This document shows positions 1-7,804 of a stretch of 42,680 nucleotides of DNA, in pieces. Numbering within the stretch: the first letter of the stretch is position 1; each line of letters begins with the position of its first letter. Position numbers and translations under genes: made by a program. The DNA comes from a virus, in IMG/VR virus record IMGVR_UViG_3300005340_000021, positions 1-42,680 of that record. One strand, given 5' to 3'. Below the pieces are notes generated by a model. That model ran no database searches. It saw only the letters and a program-made list of their open reading frames with translations, and was not told the DNA's origin.

Positions 1-100
1 GCATCCTTGCCCCACTGGTCAAGTTGCTCGACGAGCTTGCCGCGCTGGGCTTGGCTCTCCAGTTGGAAGGAAGTGGTCTGCGTCTCGCGCCTGCGGAGGT
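1..100. repeat. Left copy of 100-bp terminal direct repeat
   Basis: Bases 1-100 are identical to bases 42581-42680. The repeat lies inside the coding sequence of the large internal virion protein, and joining the two copies restores one uninterrupted frame. This is what a circular or circularly permuted genome looks like when an assembler leaves an overlap at the ends. A true short terminal repeat of the packaged DNA is possible but less likely, because it would cut a virion gene. Confidence 0.95.
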
Positions 101-476
101 CGCGTTCCGCCGTGAACCTTGTGGACACTGCGGCGCGCACCAGCGGATTGCCGCCCGCGTTCTCGTAGTCCTGATAGATCTTGGCCGTGGCCTCGTCGTA
201 GTGCGCCGTCGCCTTCAGCCGGTCGGGAATCTTGGAGGCCCGATCCTGCACCTCCGACAACTGGCGGGACAGCATGGAGGTCTGGTCGGCGGCGTCGACC
301 TGCAGCTTGGCCTGGACGTACTTCTCGGTGAAGGCATTGGCCGCGTCCGCCAGCCGATCGCCCTGCTGGATCGTCTCGTAGCCGATGGCCGCCACGCCCT
401 GATCGCTGACGCGCGGCGCGGGTCCGCTCTGGGGGAGCGCGCTGGGGGCGGTGACGAAGGTGGGGATGTTGGGCAT
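1..476 (-). CDS. Internal virion protein with M15 peptidase domain, N-terminal part (rest at 40105-42680)
   Basis: This is the first part (about 158 codons) of a 983-residue protein that continues at the other end of the window. The ATG at 476 shares its A with the TGA of the upstream gp14-like gene (TGATG). The N-terminal part is alanine- and glutamine-rich and looks helical, with a run of Asp/Gln/Arg-rich segments. Joining position 1 to 42580 gives the reading ...Gln-Trp-Gly-Lys-Asp-Ala-Ala-Asp-Ser..., with no stop. Its place between a gp14-like protein and two more large internal proteins matches the gp14-gp15-gp16 block of T7-like phages, whose products are ejected into the cell envelope. 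The peptidase motifs are in the other part. Confidence 0.85.
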   Translation of the reverse strand, partial: MPNIPTFVTAPSALPQSGPAPRVSDQGVAAIGYETIQQGDRLADAANAFTEKYVQAKLQVDAADQTSMLSRQLSEVQDRASKIPDRLKATAHYDEATAKIYQDYENAGGNPLVRAAVSTRFTAERDLRRRETQTTSFQLESQAQRGKLVEQLDQWGKD

Positions 477-1033
477 CAGTACCGCACCGTGCCGGGGGAG
501 GTGTTCATCGTGGCGGGGCTGCTCCCGGCGTAGGGGTCGGGCATCTTCGGATTGCCGAAGGCGTTATAAGCCTGCTGGCCGATGCGGCTGGCGCCGGTGA
601 GGAAGGTGGACATGGCCCCCGTCTTTGCCGCCGCCTCGGCATAGGAGCCCATCAGCAGGTCGATGTTGCCCTGCACGCGCGCATTGTAGGCGCCGACCTT
701 GCCGCCGTAGAGGATCATCTGCTTCTGCAATTCCAGTTCGGCCGCGGCATCGCTCATCACCTCGAGCGGCGTGCCCTGGTTCACGTCCATGCCCGATGCG
801 CCGTAGGCACCCCGGATCTGGCCCAGCCCACGCTCGTTGGCCCGGCCCTGGATGGCGGCGCGGGCCTCGGCCTCCTGATCGATCTGCTCGGCGCGCTGTT
901 CCTGTACGCCCGAATTGTACTTCGCGATCTGCATGCGCGCCGCGCCCTGGTCGAGCTGGGCCTGCGCGCTGGTGTAGGTGCCGAGCGCCTGAAGGCCCAT
1001 GCCTGCCAGGGTGAACCATCCGGTGGTATCCAT
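476..1033 (-). CDS. Internal virion protein, T7 gp14-like
   Basis: The 185-residue protein starts with a short hydrophobic stretch (residues 5-20, Trp-Phe-Thr-Leu-Ala-Gly-Met-Gly), followed by a long Ala/Gln/Glu-rich helical region (about 22-145). This is the usual build of the small inner-core or ejection proteins of podoviruses. The motif Gly-Ala-Tyr-Gly-Ala-Ser-Gly-Met near residues 75-82 is common in this family. The ATG at 1033 shares a base with the TAA of the preceding gene, and the stop overlaps the start of the next internal virion gene, so the cluster is translationally coupled. It probably forms part of the trans-envelope channel during DNA ejection. Family assignment rests on position and composition. 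Confidence 0.75.
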   Translation of the reverse strand: MDTTGWFTLAGMGLQALGTYTSAQAQLDQGAARMQIAKYNSGVQEQRAEQIDQEAEARAAIQGRANERGLGQIRGAYGASGMDVNQGTPLEVMSDAAAELELQKQMILYGGKVGAYNARVQGNIDLLMGSYAEAAAKTGAMSTFLTGASRIGQQAYNAFGNPKMPDPYAGSSPATMNTSPGTVRY

Positions 1034-1428
1034 TACTGGTTACTCCCAGCGGGCGGCAGGCGCAGGAGGCCCTTCGGCTCGACTGTCTTGAAGTACTCCT
1101 CCAGTTGCTTGGGTCCCATGAAGATCATGTTGGCGGGACCAGCATCGAACACGTCGCGGCCGTTCTCGGTCGACCACTTGCCGCCATAGTAGCCGTCCTT
1201 CCCGTGATAGATGCTTTCATCGGAAAAGGTCGGGTGGTTCGGCTTCTTGTAGGTGTCGGGGAAATGCCCGTTGCCTTCAGCCGTGGCGCCAGCTTTGTAG
1301 GCTCCACGCATGTCATAGTCGTAGAGGTCGCCCTTGACGTTGCGCTGCTGGTTCTTTGCCCAGTCAAGGAACTCCATCTCCTCCAGAGGCGAGAGGACCG
1401 TGTTGTATTTGTTGGTGAAGTCGGCCAT
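1033..1428 (-). CDS. Conserved phage protein between tail tubular B and internal virion genes
   Basis: The protein has 131 residues and no signal peptide or membrane segment. The middle carries a distinctive stretch, Tyr-Asp-Tyr-Asp-Met-Arg-Gly-Ala-Tyr (about residues 37-45), then His-Phe-Pro-Asp-Thr-Tyr-Lys-Lys-Pro-Asn-His-Pro-Thr-Phe-Ser. I recognise this pattern from conserved proteins of unknown function encoded in many podovirus tail regions. The ATG at 1428 overlaps the stop of tail tubular protein B (TGATG), and its own stop overlaps the next start. It may be a minor virion or tail-assembly protein; that is inferred from position only. Confidence 0.7.
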   Translation of the reverse strand: MADFTNKYNTVLSPLEEMEFLDWAKNQQRNVKGDLYDYDMRGAYKAGATAEGNGHFPDTYKKPNHPTFSDESIYHGKDGYYGGKWSTENGRDVFDAGPANMIFMGPKQLEEYFKTVEPKGLLRLPPAGSNQ

Positions 1429-4004
1429 CAGCGCCCCGGCATCTCGCCGACGTCGCCCGTCGCCACGAGGGCGAGGACCGTCAGCGGGTAGGGGCCGGAG
1501 CCGTTCACCTCGATCTGGCCTTCCATGTCATGGCCGCCCGGCAGGGGCAGGCGGTAGAGGCCGGTGAACAGGGGCGGGGGCTGGCCCACCATGTCGCCTG
1601 CCGATCGGGTTTCCAGCGCTTCCACCTTATGCTCAATCGCCTGCGTCATCGGGTCGGTGATCTTGCGCCCGATATTACACCCAAGGCTCTCCAACATCCT
1701 AAGCCACAGGGTGGCGATGGTCTTGGTCTTGCCCTGCGTGGTGGCCGCTGCAGCACGAATGGGCTCGAAGGGCATGGTGATCAGCGTGTATTCCATCGGC
1801 AGGCCAATGGTCGCAAACGATGCCTTGCCCACAGGCAGCGTGGCGGTTCCCGCGATCACCTCCACCGTGCCGAAGTCGGCGCCGTCGCCCAGCACATGGA
1901 CCGTCTCGCCTTCCAGATGATCCAGCCCCGAGAAGCTGGTGTGCTGGGGCGTCATGCTCCAGGCATTGGCGAGCGCAGGGGCAAGGTTGGTCGCGGGATA
2001 GAACCATGTTCCCACGACATGCGTGGTATCGGTGAAGGCCGTGACGATGGCCACGCCGTCGTTCAGGCGAATGATGCTGCCCACGTCGCCCGAGACGAAG
2101 GGCGTTCCTGCCGAGGCGGTGAAGACGGTGCCCGCTCCCGTCATGGCCGAAGCGGTGAGGGTAGCGGCCGGATGCACCACGTCGGAGGAAAGCGCCGCAT
2201 CCATGAACACGGCCTGCTCCTGGATCTGGGCGTCAAAATACTTCTCCATCACCTCGATGTAGCGTGTCACCGAGCCGTCGATGGTGCGCTTCACGATCAT
2301 CCAAAGCTCATCGAACGTGCCGCCGGTGCCCGGCATGCAGGCGATGGCTTCCACAACGGGAGGACCCTCGTAATAGTCGCCGCCCAACTGGTGGCGATGC
2401 CATGCCAGCACCTCCTGCTCCGGCAGGTAGGTCATGCCGACCAGCGAGCCGTCGCCCAGCACGCACCAGACCACCCCGTAGGGATTCTTCTGGTAGACCA
2501 TATCGACGATGCCCTCGGCGGTGATGTGTTCGGAGTTCACCGTCTTGTCCGTGCCCTGGTAGCCGTTGACCTGCCAGTTGAACTGCCACTCGATCACCTT
2601 GCGGGCCGAGAAGTTGGCGAACAGGACCGCCTTGCCGATGCGGAGCGCGTTGGAATAGGCAACCGAGCCCAGCGTCGTCTCGCGGTACGCCTGTACCGAG
2701 GTGGGCGTGAGCGCCTGCGCGGTGGTGGCGGCCTGCAAAATATGCTCGCTGCCGTCCGTGCCGATGCCGAGCTGCATGGCCTGCGCCGAGCCCGCGGCAC
2801 TCACCCAGCGGGCGGCATTGACCTGATCGTCGGACATGACCCATGACAGCGCGCTGGTATCGACCACGCTGGAGTCCGCCTTGGTGGGCGCGAAGTTGGT
2901 GAAGTCGCCGGTCTGGCTCCCCTCGATCGCATTGGGCTGGTTGTTGGTGCCGACGAAGAACAGGCGCTGCTGCCAGAAGGTGGTGAGCCACGGCCAGCCC
3001 GTCGTGTCGCTCCACTTGCCCAGGCGCCAGACCGTCGAAGCAGCGGCCGACGAGCAGGTGCCTGAGGCGCCATTGTTCACCGCGGCCTGAAGGCTCACCG
3101 TGACCTGCGTGGTCGAGGTGAAGGCGGTGATCAGCCACCACGTCCATTCAGTGCCGCTGGAGAAGCGCACGATGCGGCCGACGTCGGTGGAGAGGAAGCC
3201 CCTCCCGGTATTGGTGGCGGTGGCGTTGATGCCCACGATGGAGGACGCCGTGAGCGAAGTGCTGCCCGAGGTGGCGCCCAGCGTCAGCGTCGTGCTGGTG
3301 GTGTTGATTGGGAGATAGGGACCATCCTTGATGGCAAGGGTGGTGAGCGTCCAGTTGGTATTGCTCGACCGGCCGAGCGTCGCGGGTGCATGCAGGGGAT
3401 GGCAGATGTAGAGCGTGTCGGCCGACTGGGTGAACTCCAGTTGCTGCAGTTCGGCCTCGGTGTAGGTGGTCGGGATCTCCACGATCACCGAGGCGGTGCC
3501 GCCCGCAGTATAGGCTCCGGCAAAGGTCGAGCCCAAGAGGTCGAAGGTGGTGGCGCTGATCACGTCGATCAGCCACGTCCCGGTGGCGTTGGGGACACCC
3601 CCCACGCTTGCCACGGTCGCGGTGTTGTTGTCGTAGAGCCCGGCAGTAGACGCCACGGTGAGCCTGATCAGGCCGCCGCCATTGTCGGCCGCACCCGTGA
3701 TCACCAGCTCGTTCGTCACCTGCCCGCGGTCGCGGTAGACCCGGATATAGAGGTTGCCGAACTCCAGCATGTAGGACTGCGTGACCGAGAACTGGAAGGG
3801 CACGAGGTGCGCCCGCTTGCTCTGGTCCTTCACCCCGTTGGCGTAGATGGTGCCCGGCCTGCGCGTGGCGCCGCCCTGGGGCAGGATCACCATGTTCAAG
3901 AGCGTATCGCAGCCCTGGAAGTAGCCCTTGAAGTCGATCCGGCCCTTCAGCCTGGGCGACAGTTCCCCCTTGCTGAAGTCGGTAAGCTCGATGTCCTGCC
4001 TCAA
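1428..4004 (-). CDS. Tail tubular protein B (T7 gp12-like tail nozzle)
   Basis: The protein has about 858 residues and forms the tail nozzle below the gatekeeper in T7-like virions. Near the N-terminus it has the family pattern Phe-Ser-Lys-Gly-Glu-Leu-Ser-Pro-Arg-Leu-Lys-Gly-Arg-Ile-Asp, followed by Gln-Gly-Gly-Ala-Thr-Arg-Arg-Pro-Gly-Thr. The middle and C-terminal parts are beta-rich with many Thr/Ser/Gly. I chose the TTG at 4004, which overlaps the TGA of tail tubular A (TTGA) and has GGAG six bases upstream. A GTG at 4037 in the same frame would add 11 residues but has no ribosome binding site. Length and position directly after tail tubular A fit the family. Confidence 0.9.
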   Translation of the reverse strand: MRQDIELTDFSKGELSPRLKGRIDFKGYFQGCDTLLNMVILPQGGATRRPGTIYANGVKDQSKRAHLVPFQFSVTQSYMLEFGNLYIRVYRDRGQVTNELVITGAADNGGGLIRLTVASTAGLYDNNTATVASVGGVPNATGTWLIDVISATTFDLLGSTFAGAYTAGGTASVIVEIPTTYTEAELQQLEFTQSADTLYICHPLHAPATLGRSSNTNWTLTTLAIKDGPYLPINTTSTTLTLGATSGSTSLTASSIVGINATATNTGRGFLSTDVGRIVRFSSGTEWTWWLITAFTSTTQVTVSLQAAVNNGASGTCSSAAASTVWRLGKWSDTTGWPWLTTFWQQRLFFVGTNNQPNAIEGSQTGDFTNFAPTKADSSVVDTSALSWVMSDDQVNAARWVSAAGSAQAMQLGIGTDGSEHILQAATTAQALTPTSVQAYRETTLGSVAYSNALRIGKAVLFANFSARKVIEWQFNWQVNGYQGTDKTVNSEHITAEGIVDMVYQKNPYGVVWCVLGDGSLVGMTYLPEQEVLAWHRHQLGGDYYEGPPVVEAIACMPGTGGTFDELWMIVKRTIDGSVTRYIEVMEKYFDAQIQEQAVFMDAALSSDVVHPAATLTASAMTGAGTVFTASAGTPFVSGDVGSIIRLNDGVAIVTAFTDTTHVVGTWFYPATNLAPALANAWSMTPQHTSFSGLDHLEGETVHVLGDGADFGTVEVIAGTATLPVGKASFATIGLPMEYTLITMPFEPIRAAAATTQGKTKTIATLWLRMLESLGCNIGRKITDPMTQAIEHKVEALETRSAGDMVGQPPPLFTGLYRLPLPGGHDMEGQIEVNGSGPYPLTVLALVATGDVGEMPGR

Positions 4005-4576
4005 CGTCGGCTCCGCAGCAGGACGTCGACGTCCCACTCGCGCGGCGCGTTCTCCTGTGCCCCAGCCATGCGGGCGCTTGACAGTTTACCGGAGAGTTTA
4101 GCGATGGCGCCCTCGACGCGGGTGCTGTTCTGGGTGAGCGGCAGGCCAAGCTCGACGGCGATGTCGAAGGCGATGCTGTCGACCAGCAGCGGGTCCATCT
4201 TGGTCGCGTCCTGCAGGTCGTAGACGTACAGGCAATTCAGCGAGCCGGTGGTGTTGGTGTAGATGTAGCCGTCCATCACGTCCCAGATGTCGAGGTCCTG
4301 TTCGTTCGACTCGCGGTAGAAGCGGATGAAGTCGGCAGGCAATGGATAGCGGCTCTGCCAGTCGAACAGCGGTCCCACGGTGGCGGCGGCAATCTGGGCC
4401 TGCTTCTTGGCGCAGTTCCACGAATGGGCGCGCAAGGTCGATCGCCTGATCTGGTCGTAGCGCGCGTTGCACAGGATGGCGCGCTTGGTGTTGTCGGCAA
4501 GGCTCGTGATCGGGTCCTCGCCCAACGCGATCAGCGCGATGTTGCAGATCGAGGTTGGACTGTCGCCCGCGGCCAT
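4001..4576 (-). CDS. Tail tubular protein A (T7 gp11-like adaptor)
   Basis: The 191-residue protein matches the adaptor/gatekeeper family that joins the portal to the tail nozzle. Typical features are the N-terminal Cys-Asn-Ile-Ala-Leu-Ile-Ala-Leu-Gly-Glu, then Arg-Tyr-Asp-Gln-Ile-Arg-Arg and His-Ser-Trp-Asn-Cys-Ala-Lys (about residues 37-57), and Pro-Leu-Pro-Ala-Asp-Phe-Ile-Arg near 78. The length is close to T7 gp11 (about 196). It starts just after a hairpin terminator, with CGGAG six bases before the ATG, so it may be read from a promoter or by readthrough past that hairpin. Confidence 0.9.
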   Translation of the reverse strand: MAAGDSPTSICNIALIALGEDPITSLADNTKRAILCNARYDQIRRSTLRAHSWNCAKKQAQIAAATVGPLFDWQSRYPLPADFIRFYRESNEQDLDIWDVMDGYIYTNTTGSLNCLYVYDLQDATKMDPLLVDSIAFDIAVELGLPLTQNSTRVEGAIAKLSGKLSSARMAGAQENAPREWDVDVLLRSRR

Positions 4577-4585
4577 GTCGTTCTC

Positions 4586-4620
4586 CGAAAAGTGGCCGCC
4601 CCGGTGGGTCCGAGGCGGCC
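4586..4620 (-). terminator. Hairpin terminator downstream of the capsid gene pair
   Basis: On the minus strand GGCCGCCTCGG, a 5-base loop and CCGGGGCGGCC form an 11-bp GC-rich stem (4594-4620) with one T-G pair. It is followed by ACTTTTC. The T-run is short, so termination is probably partial. It sits between the capsid/decoration genes and the tail tubular genes, the same place as the T7 late terminator after gene 10. Confidence 0.7.
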
Positions 4621-4641
4621 TAGGTCCCCTCTAACGCAAAG

Positions 4642-5112
4642 CTACGCGCCGTAGTCGATGTACTTCGTCACGAACACCAGCGTGCCCGAGGAGGGCAGGT
4701 CCGACACCGCCACGGTGACGAGAACGTCCTCGTAATTGGTGTTGCTGACGCCCAGGTAGTCGTAGCAGGTCGTGAGGTTCACGCCCTTGGTCGCCACGTT
4801 GATCAGGTTGGTGCTGGCGTTGGTCCCGGTCAGCGTCCCGGCCGCGGCGAAGCGGCTGGCGTTGATCAGGTCGCCGACAGCGATGGTCGATGCCGAGAGC
4901 GACGTATCCGTGGAGACGTCGAAACTGAGCGGCACCGCGCCGTAGGGGAGACGGGCGATCATGATCTGATCGTCCACGGCCTGACTGGCGAGCGTGATGC
5001 GCTCCGTCCAGGTCCGTTCCTTGCCGCCGACCACCATGGTCGGAAGCGACTGCACATTGCCACCCGTGTTGTTCACGAGGAGGCTGCAGTTGGGAGCGAA
5101 AGTCGTTGCCAT
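4642..5112 (-). CDS. Probable head decoration or minor capsid protein
   Basis: The 156-residue protein directly follows the major capsid gene (6-bp gap) and ends just before the terminator. It is Thr/Ser/Val-rich with predicted beta structure, few charged residues, and no membrane segment or signal peptide. Small beta proteins in this position are often capsid decoration or cement proteins, made in amounts similar to the capsid protein. GGAG lies about nine bases before the ATG. No specific family motif is visible, so the function is inferred from position and composition. Confidence 0.65.
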   Translation of the reverse strand: MATTFAPNCSLLVNNTGGNVQSLPTMVVGGKERTWTERITLASQAVDDQIMIARLPYGAVPLSFDVSTDTSLSASTIAVGDLINASRFAAAGTLTGTNASTNLINVATKGVNLTTCYDYLGVSNTNYEDVLVTVAVSDLPSSGTLVFVTKYIDYGA

Positions 5113-5118
5113 GTTCAG

Positions 5119-6051
5119 TTACTCCGAGCAGGGGATTTCGACGAGCTTGGACTCCTCCAGCCGGGAGGCGCCGATGCTCATGTCGGTGTAGACGTACATG
5201 GAGAACCGCTTGTCGGGGCGTTCCGCCATCCGTCCGCTGATGTCCTTGGCGACACCGAGGCCCATCGCCGACTTGCGCCACGCCGGGACCCGGCGATAGC
5301 TGGACGAGTTGGTCAGCAGGCGCTCGGAGTGGATCACCTCGAAGCCCACGATCATGGCCACCTTGCCGTCGCGCAGCGGTGCAAGGTCGTCCTTGGCGAT
5401 GCCGTATTCCTTCAGCGTCGCTTCGGTCGTGGCCAGCAGGTTGCCCTTCTGCTTGGCGGCGATCGCGAGGTAGCGTTCCTCGTTCTCGTCGCCTTCCGCG
5501 GCATCCAGCGCCACCATGGCCTCGATCAGCTTCGAGATGGTGAGGCCAGCCGTGCCCGAGCCGTTGCCGTAGGCCCACGATGACACCGAGATCTGGGTGC
5601 CCGCGGGGGCGGTAGGCGTGGACTCGGCGTTGCCGTTGGGCCACGTCACGGAGGTCGAGCCGGAGTGCCCGGTGTAGGCCACCGACCACATCGCCTGGAT
5701 GATCTCGTCGTCCTGCGCGCGGGTCATCGCCATGGCGGCGTTGCGTGCATAGGTGGACGCGGGGTCGATCAGCAGGCGCACCTTGTCGAGGTTGTCGACC
5801 AGATCGCCCCAGCCGTAGTCGTACGGCGCGATGCGGCGACGCAGGTGCTGGGTGTTCATGATCGGCGAGTCGGAGTGACGTGCCGTGATCTTCTGGGCCG
5901 CCGTGGGTGCCACCTGCTCGAGGTAGGCGCTCTCGCCGGTGATCGAGTCCTCGATGGTCCGGCCGCGGAAGCGGCTGACCATCTGCTGTGCAAGGAACGC
6001 CACGTTGCCAGTGAACTGCTGGACAAAGGCGTCCGTTACCTGAAACGACAT
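5119..6051 (-). CDS. Major capsid protein
   Basis: The 310-residue protein forms the icosahedral shell. It begins Met-Ser-Phe-Gln-Val-Thr-Asp-Ala-Phe-Val-Gln-Gln-Phe, followed by Arg-Phe-Arg-Gly-Arg and Gly-Glu-Ser-Ala-Tyr-Leu. It also has the His-Ser-Asp-Ser-Pro and Arg-Arg-Arg-Ile-Ala-Pro-Tyr-Asp-Tyr-Gly-Trp pattern of podovirus capsid proteins (about residues 58-80). The C-terminal Lys-Arg-Phe-Ser-Met-Tyr-Val-Tyr and Gly-Ala-Ser-Arg-Leu-Glu segments are also typical. It lies directly after the scaffold gene, with GGGAG seven bases before the ATG, and downstream of a long leader hairpin. Confidence 0.92.
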   Translation of the reverse strand: MSFQVTDAFVQQFTGNVAFLAQQMVSRFRGRTIEDSITGESAYLEQVAPTAAQKITARHSDSPIMNTQHLRRRIAPYDYGWGDLVDNLDKVRLLIDPASTYARNAAMAMTRAQDDEIIQAMWSVAYTGHSGSTSVTWPNGNAESTPTAPAGTQISVSSWAYGNGSGTAGLTISKLIEAMVALDAAEGDENEERYLAIAAKQKGNLLATTEATLKEYGIAKDDLAPLRDGKVAMIVGFEVIHSERLLTNSSSYRRVPAWRKSAMGLGVAKDISGRMAERPDKRFSMYVYTDMSIGASRLEESKLVEIPCSE

Positions 6052-6189
6052 AGGGAAACTCCCGTCAGGTTGAAGAAACCGAAACGGCTGAGTTCCCCAG
6101 TAGGACTGGACCCGTGCCTCGCGCTTTACGTCCGCTCGACGATGCCTTTGAGACGGACCCCGGTGGAGCTACCCGTCTCGCCGGAAATT
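6052..6189 (-). other. Leader of the capsid gene with a stable hairpin (6150-6179)
   Basis: This 138-bp gap between scaffold and capsid holds no gene. On the minus strand GAGACGG (6179-6173) pairs with CCGTCTC (6156-6150), and the inner CTCC can pair with GGGG around a 3-base loop. No T-run follows, so it is unlikely to terminate. It may be an mRNA processing or stabilising site that raises capsid expression, or the region may hold a promoter I cannot recognise. Confidence 0.5.
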
Positions 6190-7134
6190 CTAGGCGGCCT
6201 GCTGCCCCGGTTCGGGGTAGGCCTGCGCGTGCAGGGCGGCCATCTTGGCCACCGCCGCGGCGTGGCCTGCATCGCGCTTGTCCATGTACTGCTTCATGAA
6301 GGCCTTGTCAGCCCGCAGAGCATTGATGTTCTGTTTGGCCTCGGTCGGAGACGCAAGCTGGTCTTCGCCTTTGGCCTTGCCGGTGAGCTTGCCGTCCTCG
6401 CGCAACTGGCTGCCGAGGTGGTCGAGCAGCTTGGCCAGCGCCGGGTTGTTGCCCAGCCGCGTGGCGTCCAGCTCCTTCAGGAGCCCGTCGCCCAGATTGA
6501 GCGCCTTGGCAAAATGCTCCAGCGCCGCCGTGCCGTTGGCCACCTTCTGGTCGAAGGCCTGCCCCCATTCGGTCTTGAGCGTGGCAACCGCGGCTGCCAT
6601 CTCGCCATCGGACTTGGCCTTGGCGGCGGCCTCGTTCTTGGTGGCCGTCTCGCGGAGCGCGCCATAGAGGCCGTCCAACTGCTTCTGGCTGATGCCCAGT
6701 TCGTGGGCCTTCTCGAAGATCGGCTTGGACGCCTCGGCGTTCAGCGTCATACCCTCGGGGAGCGTGAGCTTGTAGGATTCGGGCTTGTCGGGACGGCCGA
6801 GCCGGTCGTAGATCGGCGCCATCTCCTTGGGATCATCGGGGTTGGCAGGCAGGCGTAGAAGCTGGTCCTTGGGGACACCGATCAGCTTCTGGGCGCCATG
6901 GAAACCGCGGGCAAGGCCTTCGACGTCCTTGATGTCCTTGAACATCGCCTCGGACGCGATGTCCTTGGGCAGCATCTCGGCGAAGGGCTTGGGCGTGATG
7001 GCGCTGACGTAGCGCGTGCCGAGGTCGGCAACGTCCTTCACGTCCTTCAGGCCCTCGTGCGCGCGGATGCCCTCCGGCAGCGAGGCCAGGAAAGTGTTTT
7101 CAGTCCCGGTTCCTTGGTCGCCAGTCCCAGACAT
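6190..7134 (-). CDS. Capsid scaffolding protein
   Basis: The 314-residue acidic, helical protein guides procapsid assembly and is not expected in mature virions. Its hallmark is Tyr-Asp-Arg-Leu-Gly-Arg-Pro-Asp-Lys-Pro-Glu-Ser-Tyr-Lys-Leu (about residues 108-122), found in scaffold proteins of many podoviruses. This is followed by helical repeats and a Lys/Arg/Ala-rich end that probably binds the capsid protein. A perfect AGGAGG lies four bases before the ATG, fitting high expression. It is placed between the Bbp19-like gene and the capsid gene. Confidence 0.88.
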   Translation of the reverse strand: MSGTGDQGTGTENTFLASLPEGIRAHEGLKDVKDVADLGTRYVSAITPKPFAEMLPKDIASEAMFKDIKDVEGLARGFHGAQKLIGVPKDQLLRLPANPDDPKEMAPIYDRLGRPDKPESYKLTLPEGMTLNAEASKPIFEKAHELGISQKQLDGLYGALRETATKNEAAAKAKSDGEMAAAVATLKTEWGQAFDQKVANGTAALEHFAKALNLGDGLLKELDATRLGNNPALAKLLDHLGSQLREDGKLTGKAKGEDQLASPTEAKQNINALRADKAFMKQYMDKRDAGHAAAVAKMAALHAQAYPEPGQQAA

Positions 7135-7157
7135 GAAGCCTCCTGTTGGTAGGGATA

Positions 7158-7418
7158 TTACTCGTCAGCACCATTTTCGGCAACTCGCTCCTCGGCAAGC
7201 TCGAGCAGCTTGGCGTAGTCGTAGCGCACGGTGGCCATGATCTCGGTGACGATGGAGCGGCGGCCGTTCTCGAAGGGGCTATCCTCCGGCCCGACCTCCA
7301 GCAGCTTGGCCTTCTTCATCAGGTCGACCAGCACCAGCCTGCCGTCCCCCTGTCCAAAGACGTTCTGGTAGGCCTTCCCGATGGCCACTTGCCGCTTCAC
7401 GACCTTGGGCACGCTCAC
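7158..7418 (-). CDS. Bbp19-like phage protein
   Basis: The 86-residue protein matches the small Bbp19-type phage family: Ala-Tyr-Gln-Asn-Val-Phe-Gly near residue 16, Gly-Arg-Leu-Val-Leu-Val-Asp-Leu-Met after it, and Asn-Gly-Arg-Arg-Ser-Ile-Val near residue 51. The family is found between portal and scaffold genes in podoviruses; its role in head assembly is not known. Translation starts at a GTG (7418) that overlaps the stop of the upstream gene (GTGA), so it is translationally coupled. Confidence 0.75.
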   Translation of the reverse strand: MSVPKVVKRQVAIGKAYQNVFGQGDGRLVLVDLMKKAKLLEVGPEDSPFENGRRSIVTEIMATVRYDYAKLLELAEERVAENGADE

Positions 7419-7804
7419 GCCGCCAGCCCCCGCTTCATGCGGTGGTGGAACGAGTAGCCCAGCCCGTCGATGCTAAGGCCGATGCGCTCCATGTAGGCCC
7501 CGTACTCGGCCGAGTAGAGGCTGACCGGCTCGATCAGGGCGGCATCGAAGTCGGGCAACCCATCCTGTGGCCAGACCTTGCGGGCCAGCGCCTCGAAGCG
7601 GGCCTTGGTCCTGTCGTCGAGCAGGAGCGACAGCCGCATCTGGGCATCCCAGTGGGTCTGGCAATAGTGCAGGTGCGGGAACGAGAGGGTGAGCGCCTTG
7701 TAGTGCTGGCCGTGCTTGCTCGGCACATAGATGCGCGGCGCGAGGACCGGGACTTCCAGGCACCCCGCCGCCTCGCACTTGAAGGTGACGTCGGGCGCCC
7801 TCAT
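7415..7804 (-). CDS. Protein of unknown function between portal and Bbp19-like gene
   Basis: The protein has 129 residues. It has two cysteines in Lys-Cys-Glu-Ala-Ala-Gly-Cys (residues 9-15) and a Leu-His-Tyr-Cys-Gln-Thr-His-Trp motif (45-52), so a Cys2-His/Cys metal site is possible. The rest is helical with no membrane segment. The start ATG overlaps the portal stop (ATGA) and the stop overlaps the GTG of the Bbp19-like gene. It may help head assembly, but only its position suggests this. Confidence 0.7.
   Translation of the reverse strand: MRAPDVTFKCEAAGCLEVPVLAPRIYVPSKHGQHYKALTLSFPHLHYCQTHWDAQMRLSLLLDDRTKARFEALARKVWPQDGLPDFDAALIEPVSLYSAEYGAYMERIGLSIDGLGYSFHHRMKRGLAA

Noticed and set aside
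1530-2846. A 438-codon plus-strand frame opposite tail tubular protein B
   Set aside because: Antisense shadow of a conserved gene with biased composition and no motif.
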